Positions 22,316 to 35,511 of a stretch of DNA of 64,000 bases are shown in pieces. The position numbers and the translations under genes are program-made. Below the pieces are notes generated by a model. That model ran no database searches, had not been told where the DNA came from, and saw nothing but the letters and a program-made list of their open reading frames with translations. The DNA comes from Druceiella hillmani (taxonomy: Eukaryota; Arthropoda; Insecta; Lepidoptera; Hepialidae). Each line of letters begins with the position of its first letter. Positions within the stretch are counted from its first letter, which is position 1. The stretch spans positions 8,252,001-8,316,000 of the forward strand of contig JAYKKI010000074.1 of NCBI GenBank assembly GCA_039881145.1. Reading direction: 5' to 3'.

Positions 22316-23101
22316 AAAAGTTTCTAAGTTATATTGTACTTTCGATCCTTTATAATATTCCTTAATATTAAAGAAAATGAAACAATGATTTCTATTTTAA
22401 TAAACCATAGTTAAATGTAAACTGAAATAATTCTGTGTCATATATAATATTTTGTGAGTTCGGTTTAATGGTCAAACCTAGCAATTTTGATATCATACAC
22501 CACTATAATACTATATTTGTATTATGAAAAACTGTGATCCAACCGGTTAGACTTTTTACGCCATAGTTGAAAAAACGTTACGTGCCTAAATCTGTATTCA
22601 CTTAAGAGACGCCGTTAGTCAAGCTGCGAATATTTATACCGAAAATATCTGTCAACATATTATTTTATCTTTGACCTATACTGGCTCATCTACATACTTT
22701 CGCTAAATGACATAAAAAGCGTTCATATATGTTCGAAATTAAGCAATTCCGAGTGGCAAGAAATAAAATGATTATTATTTCCCAGATATAGTGTCCGACC
22801 GAAACAAGGTTTTAAAGCCGAAACCGAAACCAAAATTCGGTCTCTATCATAATTTCGGTCGAAACCAAAACGGAAACTTTTTAAAGGGACTTCTGTTATT
22901 AAACAATCTGTCTTTAGACTACTCTTTCTCCATTTTAGCGACGTTAATAAAAAAAGCCTTCGATTAAATAAATACCATACAACCTAGACACTACAATTTC
23001 AATCATAAAGTTTTCTCAATAATGAAATAAAAAATGTGAACCTTGAATACCACCAGCTAGTTATCAACTTTTATTTTATTTTATACTTATATATACTTAC
23101 A
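22316..23101. other. No gene; CGAAACC-rich patch (possible hAT end) at 22790-22885
   Basis: Near 22795-22880 the sequence repeats GCCGAAACCGAAACCAAAAT and its complement-like CGGTCTCTATCATAATTTCG. Such CCGAAACC-rich subterminal sequence is seen in some insect hAT elements, but no TIR pair or transposase accompanies it. The rest is featureless. Confidence 0.3.
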
Positions 23102-23119
23102 CAAACACACACACACACA

Positions 23120-23175
<56 letters not shown>

Positions 23176-23177
23176 TA
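23102..23177. repeat. Compound (AC)n(AT)n(AC)n microsatellite
   Basis: An AC run, a long AT run broken by ATGTAT, then ACACACAC. Self-complementary in the centre. Confidence 0.97.
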
Positions 23178-24109
23178 TGTTTTAACCTATATATAAGTAC
23201 ATCTTAACAAAAATAACTGAGTTTTTCTTTTTGTTTCACATGAATAATTCCTATAATTAATATTGATATGATATATGATGAATTATCTTAATATTAATTG
23301 TATTATTATATTTAGTAATAAATTGCAAACGTAAAATAATATAGTAGATACACTTTTAAAGAAATTAAACGATAAAATATACAGTAACAGTTATAAAGCT
23401 TAAAGCATCTCATAATAGTCAAATTAAAGTTTATTGTTTTTTTTTTATTTTGAATTACTATGAAATTCAAAGACAAAGTTTGTTTTGCTACAGACAATGA
23501 TTTACTCAATTCAAATGGGCAGTGCCTTCAAGATTGAAGACACCTATGAAATACAGAATGACGCGTTGAACTTGAACTTCAAGATTAACTGTTTCTATTT
23601 TATTATAAGATTAACTCATCAATTAACTGTTCAACAAGATTAACTGTTTCTATATTTTATTTATAATGGCATATAGTATAGAAATTATATTAGTCATTTC
23701 TATACTATATGATATTATAAATTTTTGGTAATTATTAATAAAAATAGGAACTATATATCTTTGCATACATAGATTATATATATGCATTATACTAAATTTA
23801 TGAACTTATATAATAATAAAATAGGTCTGCAAATTTTATGTTTTAATTTCCTTTTTTGGATTTGATTGATGATCTTAGGGTATTTTGGTATACTCTTTGC
23901 AAAGAATGTACTTAGATTTTTCCCATCACTCTAAGTTTTTTTGGAAAAGCCCTATGTATGAAATCGCAAAAAAGTCAACTTTCCTAAGTAAAAAAATTAC
24001 ATTGCAATAAAAAAACAATTACATGACTTTAAAATATTATAAATACATTTAAATGACGTTAATAAATAAATTAGAAATATTAAATAATTTTGTGGCATCT
24101 TGTTTTTTT
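23178..24109. other. No gene; small hairpin at 23670-23711
   Basis: CATATAGTATAGAAAT (23670-23685) pairs exactly with ATTTCTATACTATATG (23696-23711). Just before it, GATTAACTGTTTCTAT occurs twice (about 23583 and 23637). Otherwise AT-rich with no readable protein. Confidence 0.6.
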
Positions 24110-25510
24110 TCACCGAAGCTCAGATTGTGAGATTTACGCTTAAAAGTTCCATTTCGAATCCCGAAGTCTCCCGAGATGATCATTTCGCTTTAGTAACCAA
24201 CAATAGTCTGCCATCATCCTTTTATTCCACCTTCCCTGATAGCGACGTTCTATCTCTTTCAAATCCTGATGAAAGTAGTCCAAGTGCGAATTAAGGAAGT
24301 GAGGTTTAATGCTCATCAAACATCCCATTTTTCCGAAATTTTCAATCTTTTCTTCACAATTTCCTCATAATTAGGACTTTTATGGTTTCCTAGGAAATTT
24401 TTCACTACTTCCTTGGATGATTTCCAGGCTTCTAATTCAATTTCACTTAATTTTTTAGTCTTTCATCAATTTTCGTATGTCCTGGCCAATGAAAATATCT
24501 TCTTTTACTTTAGCTTCAGACAGAGATAGAAAAATTTGGTGTAGATATTTAAAACCTTTTTGGTGGCCACTCTTTCCACTATCCCATTCGCAAAGAAAGC
24601 AAGGGTATTTTGTGTAGCCACCTTGTTGACCGAGCAGCATACTAATAGCTTTCAAACATCCACAGACCATCCGACCGTGTTTTACGTACTTATCCAACAC
24701 AATTTTCAAATTTCGTAGCATTGTTTTAAATGTACAGAACGGGCGACTGGTATTGAAGCATACTTATTGACATTACGCAAAAGACTGCTTTCAATCTTCG
24801 CTTTATTGAGGAAAGACTGATTTCAAACTTCGCAGGAACATCTTTGTAATGCACTAGAGCATAATCTTCAACAAATGTGGTATAAAGTCTTTTTCTGTTG
24901 TGATACCAAGAAAATGAGGGGCCAGGAGCAAGCATGTTCTTTTCCGATAGTCTCACTCCGAGGAGTTCAGTTGCATCTTTTGGTAGGGTTAGATCTCTCG
25001 TTAAGTCGTTCAGTTCTGACTGTGAAAATAACTGTTCTACTTGCACGTGGTTGAAATTAAGCTTCAGACTGAGATACCTCTTCGACATCAGTGCTTATGT
25101 CTGCATCTTCCACTGATTCCAAATATGGAGGTGATGGCGGTGCAACGTTCGGGTCGGGATGCACCGCGCGCGTTATCGATTGCTCGGTTGGATATGTCAA
25201 GTCCTTTTATGTTTTAGAATTGTAGTCTGTAGTCTTGCAACAGCAAAAATAACAGACTTCGGTGTGATTCTAAGATTCTCTCCATAACATAGGCAACTGT
25301 AAATCAAAGGTATTATTCTGTCCTTTCGACCAATTTCGAAGTTCACGAAAGCATGTCGCACAAACTTTATGTGAGACTCACTGTTTGCATTGGTTAGCCA
25401 TTGCTAGATTGAAATACATCTTATAAAAGTTATTTGTGTATTCGGTAATATTACGCTGCCGTTTTGTCAGAACAAACTGCCTATAAATATAACAAAAACT
25501 ATCCGGTGAG
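24110..25510 (-). pseudogene. Broken copy of a repeated arthropod protein family, class unresolved
   Basis: Read on the minus strand across stops and frameshifts, the protein runs: FVLTKRQRNITEYTNNFYKM and CATCFRELRNWSKG (CxxC pair, about 25330-25480); LQLPMLWRES then CYFC (second CxxC); a Pro-rich linker; SQSELNDLTRDLTLPKDATE, LLGVRLSEKNMLAPGPSFSW (24880-25040); then GQQGGYTKYPCFLCEWDSGK (about 24580-24640); and a C-terminal HFLNSHLDYFHQDL ... ERRYQGRWNKRMMADYCWLL (24180-24310). I recognise this whole order from an uncharacterised protein repeated in many arthropod genomes. The PCFLCEWDS block is highly typical. The copy number implies a TE or captured gene, but I know no catalytic motif for it. 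At least five stops or shifts disable it. The middle between about 24330 and 24455 has weaker sense. Confidence 0.8.
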
Positions 25511-26208
25511 TTTAAACACTTTCGCGATGACACCTTTTAAGTGAGGTTTACAAATTGCACGGATATACTGATTTTGTAAAAATGATGATGTTGCTATTTA
25601 TACAAAAATCTATTAATTTACCCTCTTCTAACGACCAAAAAATGACCAAAAAATCCACCTTTTTTCTAATAATAAGGGTATGTCAGTTAATTACGTTACA
25701 TTTAACTAAGTATTTATGAAAACTTATTCAATGTTGTCTACTACAACTATTCAGTGTGTTTTTTGTCCAATAAGAAACAATTCAAATAAAATATCAGTTC
25801 TTGACTAGGTAGGCCAAATTGTGCCAAATAACTAAAAGTTCTGACATGATCGAATTTTTTTAGTATTTTACAATCATAATAGTCAGTGCCCCAAAATCTG
25901 TCAGTCAGGCATTAAATCGGAAAGGGGAAAACCATTGTAGACCTGTGTATAATTAATATATACTCCTAAATTTGCACTATCTGCATATTTCTGGCACATA
26001 AGTAAAATTTAACATATAAGTACCGATATAACCAAAAATACTGGTCAAAATTGAGTTTCGTTAGTTAGTTAGCACGACCGATGCAACTACGATGATGTTC
26101 AGTTTAATGTTTAATGATAGTAATTAAAAAAATAGGAAATAGTCGTATCTAAACAATCTTCGGTTGGTCAATACCCGGTCGACGATCTTTCGATAGACGT
26201 GACATAAT

Positions 26209-26211
<3 letters not shown>
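25511..26211. other. No gene recognised
   Basis: AT-rich, stop-dense on all frames. Nothing identified. Confidence 0.4.
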
Positions 26212-26298
<87 letters not shown>

Positions 26299-26310
26299 CA
26301 TATATATATG
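26212..26310. repeat. (AT)n microsatellite with ATCATAT interruptions
   Basis: A long AT array interrupted twice by ATCATATA. It ends where unique sequence TGTCAAAAGTGACAAAAGAG begins. Confidence 0.97.
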
Positions 26311-27384
26311 TCAAAAGTGACAAAAGAGTGGTTAGATACGTTGTGGAGGGGGGTACTATAGTGGCTTAATGTGAAGAAGAAATTGATAAAACTTTGGCTG
26401 TATTACTCGACAAGGAAAATAACCCTGTATTATTTCAAATAGTTTCAAAGAACAATATTCATGAAAAAAAATGGGGTGTGGCTGTGTCATGGAAACGGCC
26501 GTGTGCTGTACGTGAATACGTCTATGTAACGCATAATTTCAACCGCCCCAGCTACAGATATACTGGCACCGTCGTTGATCCGCATTCAATCTTTTACGTT
26601 CCCGGCACTGCTTGACTCGGTCATAGGGTGTTTTATTATTACCATTCGATTGTTCTTGAGAAGCCCTTTCCAGCCGTATACGATCTCTGTATTTGGTTTT
26701 GGCTTTTCGACGCGTATAGGCCGACATTATATATTTTTGATAATATTTTTTTATTCTAACACCTTATTATATTCACTGTCACTATTTTAAACTAATGTTT
26801 TATATACAATCGATAGATTTTGAGGACAGCTGACGATTAAAACTTAAACGAACATCGTAATTGCAAATCTCGATACGCAGCAAAATAACCTCAAATGGCG
26901 GCGCTTCCCCCTTCACCGCACGCGTTACATCACTGTTCTCGCATATCGTAATGAATTCTTTGATTCTTTAGCTATTTAATGGTATAATTTAATTTTTGAT
27001 GTGGATGGATCTGTGGTGTTTTTAATGTGGATGTGGAATTTTTGATATATTCGAAACTGCAATGCCAAACTACATCCCCCGATTTTATTATCATTAGGTT
27101 TTTTGGATTGTCCCCGTATGGTAGCAAATTTAAAGACATATTCACGTCAAAACCCAGTAACCCAATATTCATTCAGTCAGTTGGAAGATTGGCGCAAATT
27201 GTACATATCATTAGTGGATTAATGAATAACATATATCCAGATTTTAATGTTTATTATAAATACACTTTCGATGGTTACGTATCAAATATTAAGTCCTATG
27301 AATGAATCTACAGATTAAATTAATTGTACTGTCATGGAAAATTATCAATAGACCTCCAAACATAAAATTCTAACAAAAATGTTG
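26311..27384. other. No firm gene; overlapping short ORFs at 26394-26800
   Basis: A minus-strand frame 26539-26727 starts MSAYTRRKAKTKYRDR and contains TPYDRVKQCRERKRLNADQ, a basic Arg-rich segment like short N-terminal pieces of some insect TE proteins. I cannot assign it. A plus-strand frame (27027-27305, 92 codons) is unrecognised. A GC-richer patch (26885-26930) lies upstream of the minus frame. Confidence 0.3.
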
Positions 27385-27715
27385 TTCAAATTGAAGATGC
27401 CGTCTATTATCCGCAGCAATTTTTAAATGTCGGGATAATAATTTGGATTAACACCTATTAGGGTTGCCACCTCATAACTTACAACTGAAACTTGTTGTCC
27501 CAATCATATTACTACGTAATTCGAATACTCCCAATCTGTGTACTAGCCTTAGGTTGCAGGCAAAGACGTTACGTAATAATTTGATTATGGCAGCTATACT
27601 TGCCGACCCAGCAGCAGAATAATTAGCAAATCTACCTGGAATACCCATGGTCCCAACAGATTTTTACTTTTTTTTTAACAGTATTGTCAATTCTCAGTAA
27701 AAGTATCGTTTGCCA
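27385..27715 (+). pseudogene. Helitron/PIF1-type helicase C-terminal fragment
   Basis: On the plus strand DAVYYPQQFLN (about 27398-27430) is followed, after a shift, by GLPPHNLQLKLVVPIILLRN then LCTSLRLQAKTLRNNLIMAA, ILADPAAE and LPGIPMVPTDF (27465-27665). This block order (PPH.L.LK..VPIILLRN, then a G/S-TRL-like segment, then IPRIPM-like) is characteristic of the helicase C-terminus of Helitrons and related PIF1-type helicases in insects. The 'MTINKAQGQ' motif expected next is not readable. Stop codons in the NxNLLS-equivalent region and a missing upstream Walker A/B make it a dead fragment. Confidence 0.75.
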
Positions 27716-28039
27716 TAACCATTATAACGGTATTATCCCACTTTGTAAAAAAGTATAATAAACACGTCATGCGAATTACTTGAAAACCGCTAAAATTAAT
27801 GGTTTCTACACTAGAAAAATTAAAAAAAAATTGCAATTTGAAAAATGTTTTGAAAATTTACATGTTATACAGGATCATCTAAAAAAATGTAAAATCGTTT
27901 TGATTCTTATTGGCCCTTTATGGACCTTTATATCTAGTGAAACAAAGTCCTATGTTAATGAATTTAAGTAACAAATTTGTTGATTAAATTTTTTTATGAT
28001 TTCATTTGTATGTCATATCCAGGCTTGATCTCTCCGGGC
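27716..28039. other. No gene recognised
   Basis: AT-rich; a 63-codon Lys/Ile-rich plus frame (27780-27971) is probably chance. Confidence 0.35.
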
Positions 28040-28790
28040 GAAGGGGAGAGGGACTACGCCTTCAAAATAACTCAAACTGAAAAAAAATAAATCGGATTTA
28101 AATCCGGGGAACGGCAGGTCAGCTAATCATACCACTGCGGCCAGCCCATCGATGTGGAAAAACATGGTTTAAGAATAGACTCCGTGCGTATTGACATGTT
28201 GGGTATCTTGCTGGTACTGCATTTTCTAGCGGGCATCTAACGAGACATCTTCTAATAAGTCTGTCAATTTGCTTCGTAGAAATTGCCAGTATCGTGCTAC
28301 GTTTAAATTTGAAGACTACTCAAAGCAACCAATAAATTTTTTGCTAATTTTCTGTCAAAATCCACTCCATAAATTCATTAAGAACTGATAATTCAAACTT
28401 TATTCTCATAGCAAAGAGGTTTTATGATACAACTAATGTGTATTGGGCATGTTAAGTATTCAGAAATGCATACATTTTGATTCTCAACTCCGCAATGTAT
28501 TATCAAAAAAGTTTGGTTCTTCCATTTCTCTCACCAATATGTCACGTCAAAATTGCGCCCTAATCACAAAATCTTGCGATAATAATCACTGCATCCATTG
28601 AATATCATATTGATGCATACCTTCCTCTCGTAGCATATAATTAACAACAGAACGTGGTACGCCCATAGATCTTTCAATTTTACGGACAGTTAGTCTTGGA
28701 TCATTTCCAATTTCTGTCAATATTTGTTCCCCTCTTTCACCAACATTTACAACTATACTTACAAAAGTCAATCCTAGCTATTTTGCTTCC
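28040..28790 (-). pseudogene. Tc1/mariner-superfamily transposase fragment (HTH + DDE_3 tail)
   Basis: The minus-strand frame 28586-28771 reads IVVNVGERGEQILTEIGNDP, then LTVRKIERSMGVPRSVVNYM and LREEGMHQYDIQW: an HTH of the type seen in arthropod DUF4817/HTH_29-DDE_3 transposases. Downstream on the same strand, LTDLLEDVSLDAR (about 28240) and CRSPDLNPIYFF (about 28084-28115) mark the C-terminal third of the DDE_3 domain; PDLNP is the classic segment bearing the last acidic residue region. The middle catalytic core is shrunken and full of stops. Identification rests on HTH and RSPDLNP in correct order and spacing. Confidence 0.72.
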
Positions 28791-31700
28791 AAATACAATA
28801 AATATAGTCTAATAAAGAAACCTTATTGGTTGGCGTGGTTACTGTGTAGCCTCGCAGCGTCATGATCACTACACTGGGCAACACCATATTAATAATTCAT
28901 TTCATCATAACGTACTTACGCGGCGCACAAGTAGCCCGTTTAGTGTTTTAAATCATGGAACGTAATACAGGCCCAATAGATTTGCAACAATCCAGATAAG
29001 AAATCAGGTTGTTATTTCTGATATACCAAATCAAATCAAAAGCACAAAACAAGTCTAGTAACCAAACATAAGGACGCATAAATTGTAAAATAGCAAACTA
29101 TGAAAATAAGTTAAGTTTGAAAGAGAACGAAAGACAAATATATGAACTGAACAAAGGAACAACAGATAAATTGAAATAGTTCATCTATCACCACTTCTCT
29201 AACATAAAGAAGTGTTATGGTACCACGTCTTTATTATTGTCATTGCGTTTCCCTCAAGTTATTTTTTGGTTAATTACAATTATTGCTTTTTCATTCAGAT
29301 ATCCGGCCTATCGAAATAGATTTATTCTGATTGTTGTTCTAATAATTCTGAAAACACCAAATCAAATAGCCGTTACAAAAAATGTGTAAACTGTAAGTAG
29401 ATAATTATAGGTTTTCCATTATAAAAATACTACTTTGCATTACAGGGACCACTACAAAAGGAAAAATAAGAAAAAATTAATAATAATAACTTTTTAATTT
29501 TTCATTGATGTTGCAAAAACATAAATTTTCCAAATGTTCTCATTCTGATTTTTTCTTATTCTTTTCCATTTTATAACTCATTAACTAAAATAGTTCTAAG
29601 TTAATATTTGTTACATTTTCTTGGAAAATTAAATGCAGTTTTTAGAATTCCACATTCTCTAAGAAGTTATTAAACTTTTATAAATTTTTCTTAGTTTTTG
29701 GTGAGTAATAGGCTTTTTATAGCCACACTAACACGCTGTTTTCGCAAAATTTGACGGCTCTCGCTACGCATAGTTTTGATGCAGGATCGATTAAGGCGAG
29801 TCAAGGTATTCAAAATCTAGATATTTTGAAAATAATGAATAACTGGTCCTCACATTGTCGATTCAAATTTATTTTGTCTATTTGTGTTACTAAGTCAATA
29901 ACTATCCAGAAATTTCCTGTTACCTAAGTTAAATTTAATAATATAATTTTTATTGTATACCTATTACAATAACTGATAACCAGTGTGTCGTAAGAGTTGC
30001 TCAAAGTAACGGACCTCGTCATCGTAAAATTATTGCACATACTCGTATTATGTTACCTAAGTGTTCTGACTAATCTTTCTTCTGAACATTACCTATCTCT
30101 TTTGTATCTCTAAGATTCAAATCTTATATAAAGTTATAGCAAATTATAATGTTATTTTTACTGCATGATGTCCCTTTCGCTAATACAAAGGTTTATAGTC
30201 TTTAGAGAGACTCTTACAAGACTTATTGGACATGGTTTATTCATTGCAAGTAAAAGACTTGACGTTTACGACCTATCGTAACCTAAAATTATTACACGTA
30301 ATAACTGTATTTATCAATGCGTTTCTCGCAAATTGATTTCCAGTAACGAATGTATAAAATTTGAAAGCAACTACTGTTTTGTTCTAAATTCTATACTTAG
30401 ATGTTATCCGAATAAAAATTACATAATTAACAATGTATGAGCTCCGTAAGGTTTAAGCTACGGTTGTATTTATTGCGTAAGAATCCATTTGTGGGGCAGT
30501 TATGTTGTGCATAGGCATTTTCTTTCAATAGCCCACAATCTTTTTTTCAATTCAAATGATATATTTTTTACAAGCATTATATATATTTTTTCATTATTTA
30601 CTACCCCAGTTAGGTATAAATGCGAGTTATAAAACTTCGATACAATAGGCGGATACCGAAATCTTAGTACAACTAAAAAAGTTTCTTTTCGTTGAAATAA
30701 CCTGAAAAGTTGCAATGCCAAAGTAAAGATTCAACAGGAAGAAATCACAAATTTGGCATTAACTAGAGAATAATTCAGAAAGTGCAGCTATCGTGCATAC
30801 TTAAATACCAGTCGAGAATTTCCGTTCTGGAAGAAGGCAATCGATCAGACGAAAATATGGAGGATGACCAGAGGGAAATGAAAATGGAAATATGCTGAAG
30901 AATGAAGGAATTGATTCGTGTTGTGTGAAACAAAATTGTACAACTATTCAACTGCCTTTAGAGTCCGTGAATCTTTGGGTAGAATTGGAATTGTTGAGTT
31001 TGCATGGGGTTTTGCTTTGGTTCTGTAAGATTGAATTAGATTTATTTTGGAATGAAGTAATTTTGTTAATACTTATATAACTTAATTGAGATGTGAAGCT
31101 GACAGAATATGAAATTTTTCTGTATGCAATCATTGTAATATAGGTTACTGAAAATTCGATATGTTCTCTTGAATGGTTATAGAATACACTATAGATAATT
31201 TCATTAGGCCCTTTGGTAGTTAATTTCATTATCAGGTACCTATCCAAAAAAGGAATTGTTTTTAATTTTTTTTAATGAAATTCGATTAAACAAATTAAAT
31301 TTATAAAAATAGCTAACTTTTTAGCACTTATTTGATTTTTACAATTTTAGTCAAATTAATGATTTATTTAAAAATTTAATAGTCGAAAAATTTTCATTTC
31401 ATTTCTGACAGTATAACAAAAAACATAACAAAAATAAATGCAAATGTCGTAAAACAAAGTAATTTTCTTAAAAAATGTATTGAATGTAATACGAATTACT
31501 TATATAACTTACTAGCTATCCAACGAGGTACGATAGTTCTGCACGTTACCATAGCTCAATTGATTACAGTAACACTGTTGACTCTAAGAAATAAACATGA
31601 ACGTGCATTCATACACCCTCCGTATTTTCAAAAGCTATCGCGTAGAAATTTCTCTTTTTTTATATTTTTCCCTCATAATTTGATTGAAACTACGTATCAC

Positions 31701-33371
31701 ATAGCAGTTATTAATAAATTTGGTAATAAATTTTAAAAATACCAACAAACATATTGCGTTAATTTTACATTTATCGCCATCAACAGTTGATACTCTGAAC
31801 ATATTTCTTAATTTTAACTTTACGTCATCTCGTTAAAAGCATTACTAATTGCCAACGCTGACAGTTTAAATTACATTCAAAGGCACAAACTTAACATAGT
31901 TTATGACGATAGTTAATTTAATTGCCTCATTGCTGTCATTATCAATAACGACATGCGTGAATCGCATTTTTTTTATTTTTCTTTTCAACAACACCGAGCT
32001 ACTGCGTTTCGCGATTTCATTCTGCCACAAAATTAAAACGTCTTTTCTCCCGTAATACGATGATGACACGCTTAATGAAAGTAACGATATACATAGGCGC
32101 ATTTAAATTACGATGACCTGTTTATCATTTACGTCGTCGATATAAGTGCATACTTCGAAACTGTAATAATCTTGATAACGTTACGCGTATGTCAGCATGT
32201 TTAAAGCCTTATTATTTGAGGTATTACGTATAATATTTGAGCGGTGATGTAATAACGACAATAATGGAGGCCTAATCAGTGATGCGTACTGAAAACTATT
32301 TGTACCGTAACGGTGTTCCTATTCATTTACTACGACTCTTTGCACCGAAAACAATTTGGCTCTGTACTTTGTGGATAACTAGAAAAACTGACTAGATTAT
32401 GTGGGTTTCATTAGAACCTGTCATGTTTGGACTCGATTAAGTTTTCGAATGTCACTTTTAATTTCGATCATTATTTTTTTTTGTCCGTTCTTTGTTACAG
32501 CGGTACCACCTATACATATCTAGTTGATTAGCGAAAACAGATAAATCTTATAAACATAAATACAAAGCAATCAAAAATTAAAAGATATTTTTTGCAGAAG
32601 AAACGTTTCTTTCTCAGTTCTCTTCTAAATTTAAATTCAAAGGAATTTCAATTCTAATTTTTGAAAATCGGCATAGTTATGCCTGTAGTCCTTTCATCAC
32701 ATTACAATATAGACATCTAAAATAATTGTCAAAATTATAAACAGGAAGACACTTTGAAGAAAAAAAATACTCGAAAACTCGCGTATTTTAAGTAGAATGT
32801 TCACAACATTTTCAATTTATTTGTTTATTGTAGACTTAATTTAAAAAACAAATTTTATTAATTTTAATTTTTTCTTTAATTTGAGTGCTTTATTCCCACT
32901 AAAAAAATGAAATTTTGAACATATTTGGAATACGCGCTCATACAAAATTTACAGTGGATTTGTGGATGCTCTATAAACCAATCAATTAATTTTAACGAAT
33001 GTTATAAGTGATATGGAAATAAATAATTAGTTTTATCTCGCTAACATAACGTTGCAATAGCAGTCGCTCACCATGACAAGCAAAGTTGAGAGCCGTTCTA
33101 TATTTATATTTAAATTGCCATTATGCATTTTACTTCATGTACATTAAGCAATAACACTTAACCCAAAAAGCTTACTTAAACGGCTTTAATTCCGTCACAC
33201 GTATTCGTGACGCTGCCTGAACTGATCTGCACAATACTATTCCAGGTGATGATGCATAGTCGGATCTGAGTAAACAAAAAAAAAGTACTCTATATTTCTG
33301 AAAATTTGAGAAACTATTTTTTATTATTCTGTTATTGTTGTAGTTATTTTCTGAAAATCGTCCAAACAAGA

Positions 33372-33372
<1 letters not shown>
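28791..33372. other. Long stretch with no recognised gene
   Basis: About 4.6 kb of AT-rich, stop-dense DNA. ORFs of 60-100 codons (30500-30721 -, 30892-31080 +, 30948-31247 -, 31866-32102 -) lack domains, and several overlap on opposite strands. Could be ancient TE DNA, intron or intergenic; the sequence does not say. Confidence 0.4.

Positions 33373-33430
<58 letters not shown>
33373..33430. repeat. (AT)n microsatellite
   Basis: A pure AT run of about 58 bp. Confidence 0.98.
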
Positions 33431-33431
<1 letters not shown>

Positions 33432-35511
33432 TAAATTACAGTTCCACTCACGTAATAATTTACACATATGCATTTTTCTGTTCATGAAGGAACTTTTCTC
33501 TTAGTATACTTTGATTGCTCTAAAATAATGTCATTGCACCGTAAATAACAAGTGAAAAATATATATAGTTTGAATGTTATAAATATTAAATAAGTAATTA
33601 ATAGAACACTTAACAAGAACGATAATTAACACAAGAGTCTTCGAAAATCACTCATCATATGTTACTCAAACTTTAACTGACGGACAATTTGCTCATTTAC
33701 TGAAAGTGATCGGCTAATTTACTTGCCGCTGAAATTGTCAAAATGTTATAGACAGAATCTTAGCATATTCTGAATTTATAAAAAACCCTCGAATATTCAG
33801 GACGAGAATTTTGTTACCAAGATCTCGTCTTATTACATTAAAAACGCAATTTTACATGAAAATGCACACAGTACGAAAGAACGACCATTACTCGAAAACA
33901 AATAAATTAAGACAAATTATAAACACAAATAAAAATATTTACAAAATATATGATTAATGTATTAATATGATAATAAAACAAATACTTTAATGTTTTAAGA
34001 CCTTATATTTTAAAATTCTGAACAAGGAAATTCTTTTTAAATATGATCTAACAAGAACTTGACTATTTTTTATTCAGACTGACGAGTTATCGTATTTTTT
34101 GTCTATATCCGCATTTATGACTTTTTTAAATAAAAAACGAATGAAACTATTTTAGCTAATAAGGATTCAAACTTTTATTGCTTTAGAAACTTGTGAATTG
34201 AATAAAACATTACGTACATGTACTACAAGGGACGAAGCTCAATATTCAACGCAAGAAAGAAGATTATGTAACGATAATTCTTGATCATCGTAATGATGGT
34301 GCAATAAACAATTCAATAAAATAGCAGCTGAGAATATAATTATGAGCACAAACACATATTTACGTGACTGAGTGCTCAAAGAAGATAATTTTCGTCATAT
34401 CCGAAAATGTTGATTCAAACAAAGCTCGCCGATAATTTTTACGATATTCTTCTCATTAACGCTAGACAATACTGAAATATTTTGATAATGGATGAATTAT
34501 AGCCTTAACAAATCATAAGATTATATTACAATTTTAATAATTTAATTTAATTATGATTTTTTTTGTTACGATTTGGCGGCAATTTGAAAATGGTTTGTTT
34601 GCTATAAATCTATTAAACGCGAGAATATTTCTATGCAATGGATTTTTATTATTTTTGGTGTGACTTAAAAAGTAAAAAAATTAAACTAGCATTTTAACAA
34701 TAAAGTTGTTTATATAAGTGGTTTGATGAATTAAGATACCATGATATTCGAGAAAGAAGCCTTGCGACATTTGTGATCGAAGATAACATTAGTATTCTGC
34801 AACGCAGCGCAATTAAAAGAACTGTCTATAAATAGATATGGGTTACTTTGGGTATTGGTATCAGTCGAATATAAAAAAAAGATCTAAGATAAGCGTAGAT
34901 GTTCTACGTTTCAAATGCACTACGCCACTATTTGTAATACCTCTTCATAGAAAGTAACTAACTCTTTATAGAAGTAGTAAGTAGTCGGACTGGTTTACGA
35001 GCATCGTAATGACTAAAAACTTGCATTTGTGTTATAACCTTATAACATACAATCTGTTATACTTTAATGTAATGTTATTAACTGTTGTCTAACTATAGGG
35101 TATTTGCAGAAATTCAAGACGAGTTGGTAATAATAGTTACAGTCTTCTAACACCATTCTTTTTCTAATGAAAAAGTTATAAAATATGTTTTTCATATACT
35201 TAAAGGGTTTTTTATTCGTAGAAAACATTTTTTGATTTGGTTTTACTTGCATAAAAGACTACGGGAATTAAATCAGACATTTTGAATGTGATTGTTAATT
35301 TGGGACAAAGTAGTAGCAAAGTCGACATATAGTATATATAAATTTAAATTGCATAGCTTGTTTCGAAGGAGAACTAAACGTTTTTGATGGCAGACAGACA
35401 ATGTCATAACTACGATAAGGTTTTGTGTGGGCCCTTTACATACAGAGCCCTAAAAATAAGGGATAGGTAAATTATATAACGAAATATCTTCGAAAAATAT
35501 CGTCAGTCAAG
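33431..35511. other. No gene recognised
   Basis: AT-rich DNA; only a 62-codon minus ORF (35064-35252) with no motif. Confidence 0.4.

Noticed and set aside
26539..26727. Basic Arg-rich minus ORF as a DNA-binding protein
   Set aside because: Only 62 codons; an overlapping plus ORF exists, and no definite family was recognised.
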